Positions 31,483-39,084 of a stretch of DNA of 64,000 nucleotides are shown piece after piece. The first letter of the stretch is position 1. Every line of letters begins with the position of its first letter. The notes below the pieces were generated by a model, which was given only the letters and a program-made list of their open reading frames with translations, did no database searches and was not told where the DNA came from. Where the stretch lies: positions 1-64,000 of the forward strand of contig NZ_BONI01000007.1 in NCBI RefSeq assembly GCF_016862635.1. The letters are read 5' to 3'. The stretch is from Catellatospora coxensis (GTDB taxonomy: Bacteria > Actinomycetota > Actinomycetes > Mycobacteriales > Micromonosporaceae). The translations under genes were made by a program, and so were the position numbers.

Positions 31483-31511
31483 AAACGCCCAGGTTCCTGA
31501 CCTGGGCGTTT
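31483..31511 (+). terminator. Terminator of the integrase gene
   Basis: AAACGCCCAGGT (31483-31494) pairs with ACCTGGGCGTTT (31500-31511) around a 5-nt loop, followed by TCTCTTT. It is nearly identical to the hairpin beside attR at 32228-32257. Confidence 0.88.
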
Positions 31512-31555
31512 CTCTTTGGATCTACGGCCTGACCTGTCTGCATCTTTGAACGCGG

Positions 31556-32128
31556 TTAGTCTGCCCAACCCATCGCGTTGTTTCCTGACTCACGGCAGAT
31601 ACCAGAGCCCGTGTCCGGGTAATCACCGAAGCGCTCGTTGTGTAGATGCGCGAAGAAGTAGCACATCGCCTCGCAGTCTCCATCGAGCACTGCGACACGG
31701 GGATCGGCGACGACTGCCTGGTAAAAGGCATGTCCCGCAGCAACGATGAAGCCACGGGCGTACAGGAACCCGTCGTCTGAACCGTCTGTGACCGCGTGAA
31801 TGTCTGCGCGATCAATGTCGTAGAGCTTGCGTTCAAGCACCCGGTCAAGATCTGCCAACTCCTCACGGGTGAAGTCAACGCTGCGGGCACGGAGCTTGGC
31901 CAGGAAGGTATCCAGGAATGGATCGACGACGTACATGTCCTGGTCGCAGTGCGGGTCCTGGTCATCGAGGAGGTTGCGTTCGCGCAGCACACGCCGTGCG
32001 TTTTGCGCCTCCGTGCCGACGTCGGCCCAAGCTTGTTCGATCAACGCCCAGAACCGAGCTTCTTCGGCCTCGGTCGGCATCCGGTTGTTCATCTCTTCCA
32101 TCTCGATCACGCCCGGAAGGGTAACCAT
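31556..32128 (-). CDS. DUF4240-like cargo protein
   Basis: A 190-aa soluble protein. The opening ARFWALIEQAWADVG, the centre SDDGFLYARGFIVAAGHAFY and the acidic middle match DUF4240 proteins as I remember them; their function is unknown. GC content is below that of neighbouring genes. Start uncertain (ATG at 32128, 32101 or 32092). It lies between the integrase terminator and attR, on the opposite strand, as a late-acquired cargo gene might. Confidence 0.72.
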   Translation of the reverse strand: MVTLPGVIEMEEMNNRMPTEAEEARFWALIEQAWADVGTEAQNARRVLRERNLLDDQDPHCDQDMYVVDPFLDTFLAKLRARSVDFTREELADLDRVLERKLYDIDRADIHAVTDGSDDGFLYARGFIVAAGHAFYQAVVADPRVAVLDGDCEAMCYFFAHLHNERFGDYPDTGSGICRESGNNAMGWAD

Positions 32129-32180
32129 CGGACGCCCAATCTCGCAGCGGAGCAGCTTGGGCCTCCGTGATCATGCGGAC

Positions 32181-32201
32181 ATGTGGCACGGATGTGGCAC
32201 G
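32181..32201 (+). promoter_or_regulatory. Candidate integrase arm site, right
   Basis: Tandem ATGTGGCACGG units 60 bp inside attR, 20 of 21 bases identical to 18826-18846 and in the same orientation. A weaker relative occurs at the 3' end of int (31438-31458). Confidence 0.6.
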
Positions 32202-32227
32202 ACGGAGATCACTGCCCGGACAATGCG

Positions 32228-32257
32228 AAACGCCCAGGTCGCTTGACCTGGGCGTTT
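32228..32257 (-). terminator. Terminator of tRNA-Ala, supplied by the element
   Basis: AAACGCCCAGGTC (32228-32240) pairs with GACCTGGGCGTTT (32245-32257), seven bases after the tRNA 3' end, with T residues on the minus strand. Confidence 0.88.
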
Positions 32258-32261
32258 CTTC

Positions 32262-32305
32262 GGTGGAGCCGAGGGGACTCGAACCCCTGACCCCCACACT
32301 GCCAG
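32262..32305 (-). repeat. attR: 44-bp direct repeat within tRNA-Ala
   Basis: Same 44 bp as 18681-18724. Here the repeat is part of the complete tRNA gene, so integration restored the tRNA with element-derived 3' sequence. Crossover in or near the anticodon loop is likely. Confidence 0.92.
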
Positions 32306-32336
32306 TGTGGTGCGCTACCAGCTGCGCCACGGCCCC
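32264..32336 (-). tRNA. tRNA-Ala (GGC)
   Basis: A 73-nt cloverleaf: acceptor GGGGCCG/CGGCTCC with one G-U pair, D arm with GGCGCAGCTGGTAGCGC, anticodon stem CCACA/TGTGG around loop CTGGCAG (anticodon GGC), and T arm GGGGTTCGAGTCCCC. The 3' end reads ACCG, so the CCA is not fully encoded. It is the integration target of the element. Confidence 0.97.
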
Positions 32337-32512
32337 TTGTTCCTGGTAAGTCCCCGTTTGACGTTTCCGCCGCCCGGGCACCTGCGAAATATTACACGGC
32401 CCCGCCCCCCGTGCAAAAACGGGTATCCCCGCGAGTTGACCAGGCGGTGTACGCCACACCCGCCGGCCGACCAGGAACGCGCATTCATGATCGACCGGAG
32501 CACCGCCGCTGG

Positions 32513-33133
32513 TCAGTTGAGGGCGACGTCCGGGGGGAAGTTGGCCACCGCAGCGGTCATGCCGCCCTGCCGGCGCAGCACCAGCGGCCACAGCTCCTCG
32601 GGCTGGGTGCGGAACGGATCGCTGGGCAGGGCCTCGAACACCAGCCAGGCGTTCTCCTCTATCTCCTGCTCCAGCTGCCCGGCGCCCCACCCGGCGTAGC
32701 CGTGGTAGACGCGGACGCACTCCAGCCGCTGGCCGACCCGGGCAGGGTCGCGGCTGAGGTCCACCGTGCCGATCTGCCCCATGACCCGGCTGAAGCCGAC
32801 GAACCCCGCCACACCCGCGCGGGCACGGGCCACGCAGATCGCCGAGTCCGTGCCGACCGGGCCGCCCTCGAAGAGCACACCCGGCTCCCGCAGCAGCGAT
32901 TCCCAGCCCGGCAGGATGTCGCCGACGAGCGCTTCGGTGGGCCGGTTCAGCACCACCCCGAGTGCCCCGTCGGCCTCGTGGGCCAGGACGAAGACGACTG
33001 TACGTTCGAAGTTGGGGTCCCGGAGCGAGGGCATGGCAACCAGCAGGTGCCCGGTCAGTGACTCCACTGCGTGCCGCCCCGTGCCCTTTCCCGCATTGTC
33101 GTGCCGCGTGGTGTGCGGCTCTCCCGACGCCAT
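32513..33133 (-). CDS. YqgE/AlgH family protein
   Basis: A 206-aa cytoplasmic protein of the UPF0301 (YqgE/AlgH) family: LTGHLLVAMPSLRDPNFERTV, GALGVVLNRPT and the end WGAGQLEQEI are all conserved. The biochemical role is unknown. The ATG at 33133 follows a GTG three codons earlier that could also serve. A 176-bp gap separates it from the tRNA. Confidence 0.92.
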   Translation of the reverse strand: MASGEPHTTRHDNAGKGTGRHAVESLTGHLLVAMPSLRDPNFERTVVFVLAHEADGALGVVLNRPTEALVGDILPGWESLLREPGVLFEGGPVGTDSAICVARARAGVAGFVGFSRVMGQIGTVDLSRDPARVGQRLECVRVYHGYAGWGAGQLEQEIEENAWLVFEALPSDPFRTQPEELWPLVLRRQGGMTAAVANFPPDVALN

Positions 33134-33283
33134 GACTGGCACCCTATCCGTCCGGAGGCGGCACGGTCAGGGTCTCGGCACGGCTTGTGCGGCAAACTTG
33201 CCCGACTCGGTGACAACGACTGCGCTGACCTGCACCCACCCGGTGACATGAGAGCTGTTCGACACGCCGCCTAGAATTCCCGG

Positions 33284-33871
33284 GTGACTCTTACCGGCAC
33301 CGTGACCCCCGACCGGCCGCTGATCGTCGTCGCGCTGCCCGAGGAGGCGGCGCATCTGGACACCACCCATCCGGTGCTGCTGACCGGGGTGGGCAAGGTC
33401 TGCGCCGCGCTCGCGGTGTCGCGGGTGCTGGCCGCGGGCGTGCTGCCCAGCGAGATCGTCAACCTGGGCACCGCCGGCGCGCTGCGGCCGGGCCTGGCCG
33501 GCATCCATGAGATCAGCCGGGTGGTGCAGCACGACTTCGACGCCGTGACGATCGAGGCGCTGACCGGCCGTGCCTTCGGCAGCCCGCTGGAGCTGTCGGG
33601 CGCCGGGCCGGTGCTGGCCACCGGTGACGTGTTCGTCTCCGACCCGGTGCTGCGGGCGGCGCTGGCCGAGCAGGCCGACCTGGTCGACATGGAGGGCTAC
33701 GCCGTCGCCGCGGCGGCGGCCGCGTACGGCGTGCCGGTGCGGATGGTCAAGCAGGTCAGCGACGAGGCCGACGGCGCGGCGGTCACCGGCTGGGCCGAGT
33801 CCGTCGACCAGTGCGCGCGCCTGCTCGCGGGCTGGCTCAGGGACTGGCAGGACACCGCCGGGGTGCGCTGA
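33284..33871 (+). CDS. Nucleosidase (MTA/SAH nucleosidase-like)
   Basis: A 195-aa PNP/UDP-phosphorylase-fold protein: VNLGTAGALRPG, DLVDMEGYAVA (the purine-site Met-Glu) and VKQVSDEADG (the catalytic Asp) match 5'-methylthioadenosine/S-adenosylhomocysteine nucleosidases. It is shorter than the usual 230 residues at the N-terminus. Start is GTG at 33284; no strong ribosome-binding site is seen and the transcript may be leaderless. Confidence 0.82.
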   Translation: MTLTGTVTPDRPLIVVALPEEAAHLDTTHPVLLTGVGKVCAALAVSRVLAAGVLPSEIVNLGTAGALRPGLAGIHEISRVVQHDFDAVTIEALTGRAFGSPLELSGAGPVLATGDVFVSDPVLRAALAEQADLVDMEGYAVAAAAAAYGVPVRMVKQVSDEADGAAVTGWAESVDQCARLLAGWLRDWQDTAGVR

Positions 33872-33880
33872 CCCCGGCGG

Positions 33881-34147
33881 TCAGGTTTCTCCGCCGAGGT
33901 CGACGCCGTACGCCTGGTGCAGCACGTCGGCCGTGCGCTGGCGGTAGGCGGTGAGTCGCTGCGCGAGCTGTTCCTCGGCGCGCCGGTCGGCGGCGGCGGA
34001 CGTCACGGCCGCGAGCAGCGCGCGGCGGTCCGATTCCAGCGCCCGCACGCTGTGGGTCAGCCGCGGCGCGTCCGCGATCACCTCGCCGAGCCGGCCGGAG
34101 GGGCCGAGCACCGCGTTCGACAGCTCGTCCAGTGAATCGGTGGCCAT
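33881..34147 (-). CDS. Small helical protein, unrecognised
   Basis: An 88-aa protein, almost wholly helical and coiled-coil-like (HSVRALESDRRALLAAVTS, AEEQLAQRLTAYRQRTADVL). No membrane segment or known motif. It converges on the nucleosidase gene with a 9-bp gap. Likely a real gene on codon usage only. Confidence 0.6.
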   Translation of the reverse strand: MATDSLDELSNAVLGPSGRLGEVIADAPRLTHSVRALESDRRALLAAVTSAAADRRAEEQLAQRLTAYRQRTADVLHQAYGVDLGGET

Positions 34148-34319
34148 ACCTCACCCCCGGACCGCAGAAACGTCCTTGCGTTCGATGGTCACGCGGGAGC
34201 GGCCCGAAGTCCATACCTTTGCCCAGGTTTGAACGGCCGTTCAGCCGGTCATTCGAGCAGGTAGCAGGGCATATGTGGCGAACGGCCCCGGTCCTGGTGG
34301 ACCGGGGCCGTTCGGATCA

Positions 34320-34694
34320 GGTGGAGGTGCCGGGAATCGAACCCGGGTCCATCGCCGCATAAACAGGTCTTCTCCGAGCGCAGCTCACTATGCCTCTACT
34401 CGGCCCCACCGATCACATGAGCGAGACGGTGTGACAGGCCCAGTCGCGATTGATCTCGCCTCAGCAGCCCCGCGACGGGACCACATCGGCCAGCCCACTT
34501 ACTGATGCCGGTACACGGGCCGTAGGCACTCCCGGACCGACAGACTTGCTACTCGCCTCAGGCGGCGAGAGCGAAGTCGCGCTTGACGTTAGTCTTGGCG
34601 CTTATGTTTTTCCGACGACGATTATCGAGACGACGTCGGCTTCCTCGGCTCGCTTCTCCTGCCGCAACGTACGATGTCGAAACCTGTCACCCCC
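34320..34694 (-). ncRNA. ssrA: tmRNA (transfer-messenger RNA)
   Basis: Acceptor ends GGGGGTG (34694-34688) and CACCTCC (34329-34323) pair, and the T arm reads GGGTTCGATTCCC. The tag frame at 34558-34599 encodes AKTNVKRDFALAA and a TGA; ALAA is the usual degradation signal. The encoded 3' end is ACCT, so CCA is added later. It rescues stalled ribosomes together with SmpB, whose gene lies about 4 kb further on the same strand. Confidence 0.95.
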
Positions 34695-34780
34695 TGGTCA
34701 TGCGCTAACGCACGCACGGTGACGATCACCGCGTTCGTCAACAATAACGCCCGGGGCGACCAAAGTCATTCCGGTATCGG

Positions 34781-35923
34781 TCAACTCCCCGTGCAGGCGG
34801 TCCCGTCGACGGTGCAGGCGGTGACGGCCTGGCCGAGGGCCAGCAGCGCGGGGAAACGGATGACGAAGGTCACCGATCCGCCCGCGCTCACCGTGCGGGC
34901 CGCGCCGACCGGGGTCACCGTCACCTTCGTGCCCTCCTGCGTGAAGTTCACCGCGGCGGTGGACCGGTTCTCCACCGCCCGGTCGGCCGGCATGGTCAGC
35001 ACGACCGTCCAGCCCTCCCGCGGGGTCGTGCCCGGGTTGCGGACGGTCACCTCGGTGTCGAAGCCGCCGAGGCCCAGCAGCGCGATCGTGCGGTAACCCG
35101 CGGTGAGCGGCGAGCCCGCCGGCGTGGCGGTCGCCTCGGCCTGGGGCGTGCCGACCGGTGAACCGGACACCCCCGGCTGCGGCGTCGCGCCGGCCGCGCC
35201 CGGCAGCGGGGTGCCGGAGGCGGCCGCGGGATCCGTGGCCTGCGCACCCGACTGCACGCCCGAGCCGAGCCCGTACACCGGCTCGGTGTCGACGCCGGGC
35301 GGGCCGCCGGGGCCGCCGCCGATCACCACGGCGACCGCGGTGCTGATCAGCACGACCAGCACCACCGCGCCGGCCAGGGACAGCAGCCGCAGCCGCTTCG
35401 AACCGCCCGGGGGCGGCGGCACCCGCGCCGGTTCGAGCGGGACCGTCTCCCGCCGCCGCGGGATCGCGGTGTGCAGGTCGGCCCGCACCCCGCCCAGGTC
35501 CACCTCGCCGGAGGCGAGCCGGTCCAGGGCCGCGGGGAGCTGGTCGCCGAACATGAACTGGTACGACCGGCGCAGCTCGCGCCGCCGCTGGGTGCCGTCC
35601 ACCCCGAAGAACCCCGACTGGACCAGGGTCAGCCGGCAGCCGGCCTCGCTGTCCGCCAGCGACCAGGTGACCTCGGTGTGCGTGTGGTCGTCGCGCCAGT
35701 GCATGGCGAGCCGCTCCTGCGCCGCCACCTCCACCACGTCCAGATCGAACGGTGTCGCCAGCCCGGCCAGGCCGGGCGGCGGGAAGGCACGGAAGGTCTC
35801 CCCGGCGCTCGGCGTGAGATCGGTGGGCACGAACCACTCGCGCAGCAGCCGCTGCTCGGTGAGCGCCCGCCAGACTCGCGCGCGGGGATGGGAGAGATCG
35901 ACATCGAGTCGCAGCTCGGTCAC
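34781..35923 (-). CDS. Membrane protein: cytoplasmic SRPBCC domain, TM helix, extracellular CBM2-like domain
   Basis: A 380-aa protein. Residues 1-140 resemble SRPBCC/AHSA1 proteins (VTELRLDVDLSHPRARVWRA and LLREWFVPTDL). One membrane helix spans about 179-202. A Pro/Ala/Gly/Thr-rich linker leads to a C-terminal domain (about 276-380) that resembles the cellulose-binding CBM2 fold: GGFDTEVTVRNPGTTPREGW, a late beta strand and a CTVDGTAC ending with two Cys. I do not know an assigned function. The GTG at 35923 mirrors the start of the homologous next gene; a TATAGT box lies 6 nt upstream, as in leaderless mRNAs. It belongs to a set of three similar genes between ssrA and smpB. Confidence 0.8.
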   Translation of the reverse strand: MTELRLDVDLSHPRARVWRALTEQRLLREWFVPTDLTPSAGETFRAFPPPGLAGLATPFDLDVVEVAAQERLAMHWRDDHTHTEVTWSLADSEAGCRLTLVQSGFFGVDGTQRRRELRRSYQFMFGDQLPAALDRLASGEVDLGGVRADLHTAIPRRRETVPLEPARVPPPPGGSKRLRLLSLAGAVVLVVLISTAVAVVIGGGPGGPPGVDTEPVYGLGSGVQSGAQATDPAAASGTPLPGAAGATPQPGVSGSPVGTPQAEATATPAGSPLTAGYRTIALLGLGGFDTEVTVRNPGTTPREGWTVVLTMPADRAVENRSTAAVNFTQEGTKVTVTPVGAARTVSAGGSVTFVIRFPALLALGQAVTACTVDGTACTGS

Positions 35924-35929
35924 GGTCCG

Positions 35930-35935
35930 ACTATA
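35930..35935 (-). promoter_or_regulatory. Candidate -10 box giving a leaderless transcript
   Basis: TATAGT on the minus strand, followed by six bases and then the GTG start. Transcription would begin at the start codon. No ribosome-binding site precedes the gene. Confidence 0.5.
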
Positions 35936-36012
35936 GGGTCGCCCCACGGCTCGCGGCATCCCCGGAATCGACCACGGTCATGACACGGGTGTCCGTCACC
36001 GGACAGCGGCGT

Positions 36013-37413
36013 TCACAGTTGCGCGCAGCTCACGCTCTCGAACTTGCAGCTCTTGGGCCGCGTCGCGCCGGACGGGTCGCCCACCTGGAAGGCGAAGACG
36101 AAGTCCGCCCCGGCGGGCAGTTCACGGTGCGCGGCCTGCGGCGTGAAGGTCACCCGGACGCCGGTCTGCCGGAAGTCGATCCGGTCCCACGCGCTCGTCA
36201 CCTGGGCCTTAGCGGGCAGCAGGATGACGGCGGACCAGCCGTCGACCGCGGTGGCCGGCCGGATGGTGATCTCTCCGATGTAGCCGCCGCTCCAGGTCTC
36301 CAGTGTCCGGTATGAGACGGCCGCCGCTACGCCGCCGACCTCGGTGGCACCCGGACTGTCCGGCGGGGACACCGCGGCCGACGGGGAGGCCTGCGGCGTC
36401 ACCACGACCGTCCCGCTCGGCGAGGCGGCCGGGCTCGCCGATCCCGCCGGGTCGGCCGTCGGTGCGAGTGACTTGGACTCCCCTGCCTGCAGCCCCGACC
36501 AGGGGCTGCGGCCACCGCCGAGCGGATCGGCCCCCGGGCCGGGCGCGCGCAGGACCAGCGTCGCCACCGCGGTGACCGCCAGCACGGTGAGCACCATCGC
36601 GCCGGCCGCCGACAGCAGCCGCAGCCGCCGGTCCACCGGCATGCGGGACACCCGGCGCAGCAGGCCCCCGGAACCCGGCGCGGCACGGCCTTCCCCGGCG
36701 GCGGGCACGCCCGCCGCGAACCGGGTCCGTGAACCGCGAACCGCGGCGCCCGGGTCGCTGTCCGCCGCGGGTGGCGTACGCGGCTCGAGGGTCGCCGTGG
36801 AGCGGTTTTCCGGGTCGGTGACCGCCGGGGGGAGGTCGGCCGGATCCGGCGGCTCAGCGAGGCCGCCCGCCGTGAATCCGGCGTACGGCGGGGTGGGCTC
36901 GTCCGCCGGGGGCGTGGCCGCCGTGGCCGGGGGGCGGCGCGGCATGTCGGCGGCGTCGTAGATGTCCGTGCTGCGCCGGCGGCGGGCCGGCGACGCGGCC
37001 TGCTCCTGCCGGGCCAGCAGGGCGGGCAGCCGCTGCTCGAACATCGTCGCGTACGCCCGCTGCAGCTCGGCCCGGCGCACCTGGCCCCCGATGCCGAAGA
37101 ACCCGGTCTGGCTGACCCGCAGCCGGCTGCCCCCGGCGACGGTGGACAGCTCCCAGACCACGTCGGCGTGCAGCTGCTCGCCGCGCCAGCGCAGCACCAG
37201 CCGGGTCGGGCCCACCACCTCGACCACGTCCACGTCGAACGGCGCCGTGAACCCGGGCAGGTCGGTGCCGGGGAAGGCGTGGTAGACCCCGCCCGCCACC
37301 GGCATGAAATCGGTCTGCAGGAACCATTGGCCGAGCAGCCGGCGATCGGTCAGCGCCTGCCACACCAGCTCCACGGGGTAGGGCAGCTCCACATCGAGTC
37401 GCAGCACGGTCAC
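36013..37413 (-). CDS. Membrane protein: SRPBCC domain, long linker, TM helix, CBM2-like domain
   Basis: A 466-aa paralogue of the next gene downstream. It has an SRPBCC domain at 1-140 (VTVLRLDVELPYPVELVWQA), a cytoplasmic Pro/Ala-rich linker (140-255), a membrane helix (about 265-288), an extracellular Ser/Pro/Ala-rich linker and a CBM2-like domain (about 366-466; WSGGYIGEITI, DGWSAVILLPA, and CKFESVSC at the end). The GTG at 37413 lies 6 nt after TATATT with no ribosome-binding site, so the mRNA is probably leaderless. Substrate binding by the outer domain is unproven: few of the surface aromatic residues of true cellulose binders are obvious. Confidence 0.8.
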   Translation of the reverse strand: MTVLRLDVELPYPVELVWQALTDRRLLGQWFLQTDFMPVAGGVYHAFPGTDLPGFTAPFDVDVVEVVGPTRLVLRWRGEQLHADVVWELSTVAGGSRLRVSQTGFFGIGGQVRRAELQRAYATMFEQRLPALLARQEQAASPARRRRSTDIYDAADMPRRPPATAATPPADEPTPPYAGFTAGGLAEPPDPADLPPAVTDPENRSTATLEPRTPPAADSDPGAAVRGSRTRFAAGVPAAGEGRAAPGSGGLLRRVSRMPVDRRLRLLSAAGAMVLTVLAVTAVATLVLRAPGPGADPLGGGRSPWSGLQAGESKSLAPTADPAGSASPAASPSGTVVVTPQASPSAAVSPPDSPGATEVGGVAAAVSYRTLETWSGGYIGEITIRPATAVDGWSAVILLPAKAQVTSAWDRIDFRQTGVRVTFTPQAAHRELPAGADFVFAFQVGDPSGATRPKSCKFESVSCAQL

Positions 37414-37419
37414 GCGCCG

Positions 37420-37425
37420 AATATA
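37420..37425 (-). promoter_or_regulatory. Candidate -10 box giving a leaderless transcript
   Basis: TATATT on the minus strand, six bases before the GTG start. Same geometry as at 35930-35935. Confidence 0.5.
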
Positions 37426-37477
37426 GAGCCGGTTTCGCCCACCTGCCGCGTGCTTTAGGGCGGAGTTAAGCCACCGC

Positions 37478-38305
37478 TCAGCCAGCCTGGCAGGCGACCC
37501 CGTTGACCGTGCAGCTGACCGGGAAGTCGCCCGACCCGCGCCGGCCGATGAAACCGAAGGTCACCGAGGCTCCGGGGGCGAGGTCACCGCGCTCGGGGGT
37601 GAAGGTCCACACACCGTCCTGACCGGACCGGTCGGCCTCCCAGTCACCGTCGACGGTCGCGCCCTGCGGTAGCTGGATCCGCACCGTCCAGGCCAGCGGG
37701 GTGCCGCCCGTGTTGCGCACCCGTACGGAGATCACGTAGCCGCCGCCCCAGGAGTTCACCTCGTACGCCGCGCTCGCGCCACCGGGCGGCGCGGCGACGG
37801 GCGGGCTCGACGGGCGGGGTCCACTGCTGCCGGGAGCGGGGCTCGCCACCGGGGAGGCGGCGGGCGCCGCGGACGCGGAGGCGCTGGGCCGGACGGGCGC
37901 GCCCTCGGGAGCGACCTGGGCGCTGGGCGTCACCACGCCGAAGCCGTCGGTGAAGCCCGCGCCGGTCACGGACGGCCCGGCGCTGGGCATCAGCGTCGAC
38001 GGCTGCGGCGCCGGCTTGGTCAGCGCCCAGGCGGCCGCGCCCGACACCAGCAGGCACATCGTGGCCACGCCGATCACCAGCGGCTGCCGCCCGGACCTGC
38101 GCCGCGACTCGGCGACCGGCTCACGTCCGGGACCTGCCTCGTCGGGCTCCTCCGCCATCGGCTGCCGCTCGGCACCGGGCGAAGCGGGCTCCGCCGGCGA
38201 CTCGAGCCCGGAACCCTGCCGAGCAGGCTCCTGGGCTGCGGGCTCCTCGACGACACGGGGCAGCAGGGTGGTCTCGTCGTCCTCGTGCAGCCGATGCTTG
38301 CTCAC
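37478..38305 (-). CDS. Membrane protein with CBM2-like extracellular domain, lacking SRPBCC
   Basis: A 275-aa protein, the third member of the set. The cytoplasmic part is about 70 residues, acidic and disordered (HEDDETTLLPRVVEE). One membrane helix covers about 75-96. A Pro/Ser/Ala-rich linker follows and the CBM2-like domain spans about 178-275 (SWGGGYVISVRVRNTGGTPL, then a CTVNGVAC ending like its neighbours). The GTG at 38305 is the start. The missing SRPBCC domain suggests the outer domain is the common function of the three proteins. Confidence 0.78.
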   Translation of the reverse strand: MSKHRLHEDDETTLLPRVVEEPAAQEPARQGSGLESPAEPASPGAERQPMAEEPDEAGPGREPVAESRRRSGRQPLVIGVATMCLLVSGAAAWALTKPAPQPSTLMPSAGPSVTGAGFTDGFGVVTPSAQVAPEGAPVRPSASASAAPAASPVASPAPGSSGPRPSSPPVAAPPGGASAAYEVNSWGGGYVISVRVRNTGGTPLAWTVRIQLPQGATVDGDWEADRSGQDGVWTFTPERGDLAPGASVTFGFIGRRGSGDFPVSCTVNGVACQAG

Positions 38306-38407
38306 GACCCGCGAGGCTACCGTCCCCGTGCACGGCCGCGCGATCGGCCATCCGACCGTGCCACGGCGGGGCCGGTGCGCGGCCCCGTGCGGCGGCCCGG
38401 CTCCGGC

Positions 38408-38884
38408 CTACCTCATACCCTTGGCACGGCGGCCGAGCTCGCGGCTGATCTCCCGGTCGGAGTCGCGCTTGGCGATGTCCTGGCGCTTGTCGTAGGTCTT
38501 CTTACCCCGCGCCAACCCGATCTCGACCTTGGCCCAGCCGTCCTTGAAGTACATGGACAGCGGCACCATGGTCAGGCCGCCCTCCCGGGTCTTGGTGATC
38601 AGGTGCACGATCTCCTTCTGCTTGAGCAGCAGCTTGCGGGTGCGCCGCGGCGCGTGGTTGGTCCACGTGCCCATGGCGTACTCGGGGATGTGCAGCGCAT
38701 GCAGGTAGAGCTCGCCGTCGCGCTCCTGGCCGAACGCGTCGACCAGCGACGCCCGCCCGGCCCGCAGCGACTTCACCTCGGTGCCCATCAGGGCGATGCC
38801 CGCCTCGAACGTCTCGAGGATGGTGTAGTCGTGGTACGCCTTGCGGTTCGACGCGATGACCTTGCGCCCCTTCTCCCGCGGCAT
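38408..38884 (-). CDS. smpB: SsrA-binding protein SmpB
   Basis: A 158-aa RNA-binding protein that delivers tmRNA to stalled ribosomes. It has the typical core [22 protein letters not shown] and the basic tail [18 protein letters not shown]. The ATG at 38884 has GGAGGG five bases upstream. It follows the ftsEX/M23 genes on the same strand, the standard actinobacterial order. Confidence 0.97.
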   Translation of the reverse strand: MPREKGRKVIASNRKAYHDYTILETFEAGIALMGTEVKSLRAGRASLVDAFGQERDGELYLHALHIPEYAMGTWTNHAPRRTRKLLLKQKEIVHLITKTREGGLTMVPLSMYFKDGWAKVEIGLARGKKTYDKRQDIAKRDSDREISRELGRRAKGMR

Positions 38885-38975
38885 GACGGCCCTCCTCTCC
38901 TCGATCACGGCAACCCGACAATGCTACCGACCCCCCACCCACCGCCGCGATCGACTAACGCCCTCCCGCCACCCA

Positions 38976-39052
38976 CCCCCGCCGCAACTCTTGAAGAGTC
39001 GCGCTGTCAGGACGTGCCGATGGCCGCGACTTTTTAAGAGTTGCGGCGGGGG
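38976..39052. repeat. Long palindrome between the M23 peptidase gene and smpB
   Basis: Arms of 17 bp (38976-38992 with 39036-39052) are perfectly complementary, and an inner pair GTCGCG/CGCGAC (38998-39003 with 39025-39030) extends the structure. It may terminate the peptidase transcript; the AACTCTT/AAGAGTT core is unlike nearby terminators. Confidence 0.65.
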
Positions 39053-39084
39053 GGGGCGGCGGAGGCGGGCGCCAGCAGCTCAGC

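Larger units (their letters stand above)
18681..32305 (+). mobile_element. AICE-type integrative and probably conjugative element in tRNA-Ala(GGC)
   Basis: The element is bounded by the 44-bp direct repeat and is about 13.6 kb long. It has all modules of an actinomycete integrative and conjugative element: tyrosine integrase and excisionase next to attR, a prim-pol plus RecA-like ATPase replication unit, an FtsK/TraB-type translocase with SpdB-like spread proteins, and a GntR regulator with operators. Both ends carry cargo genes of lower GC (19148-21004 and 31556-32128). All key reading frames are intact, so it may still be mobile. Confidence 0.93.
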
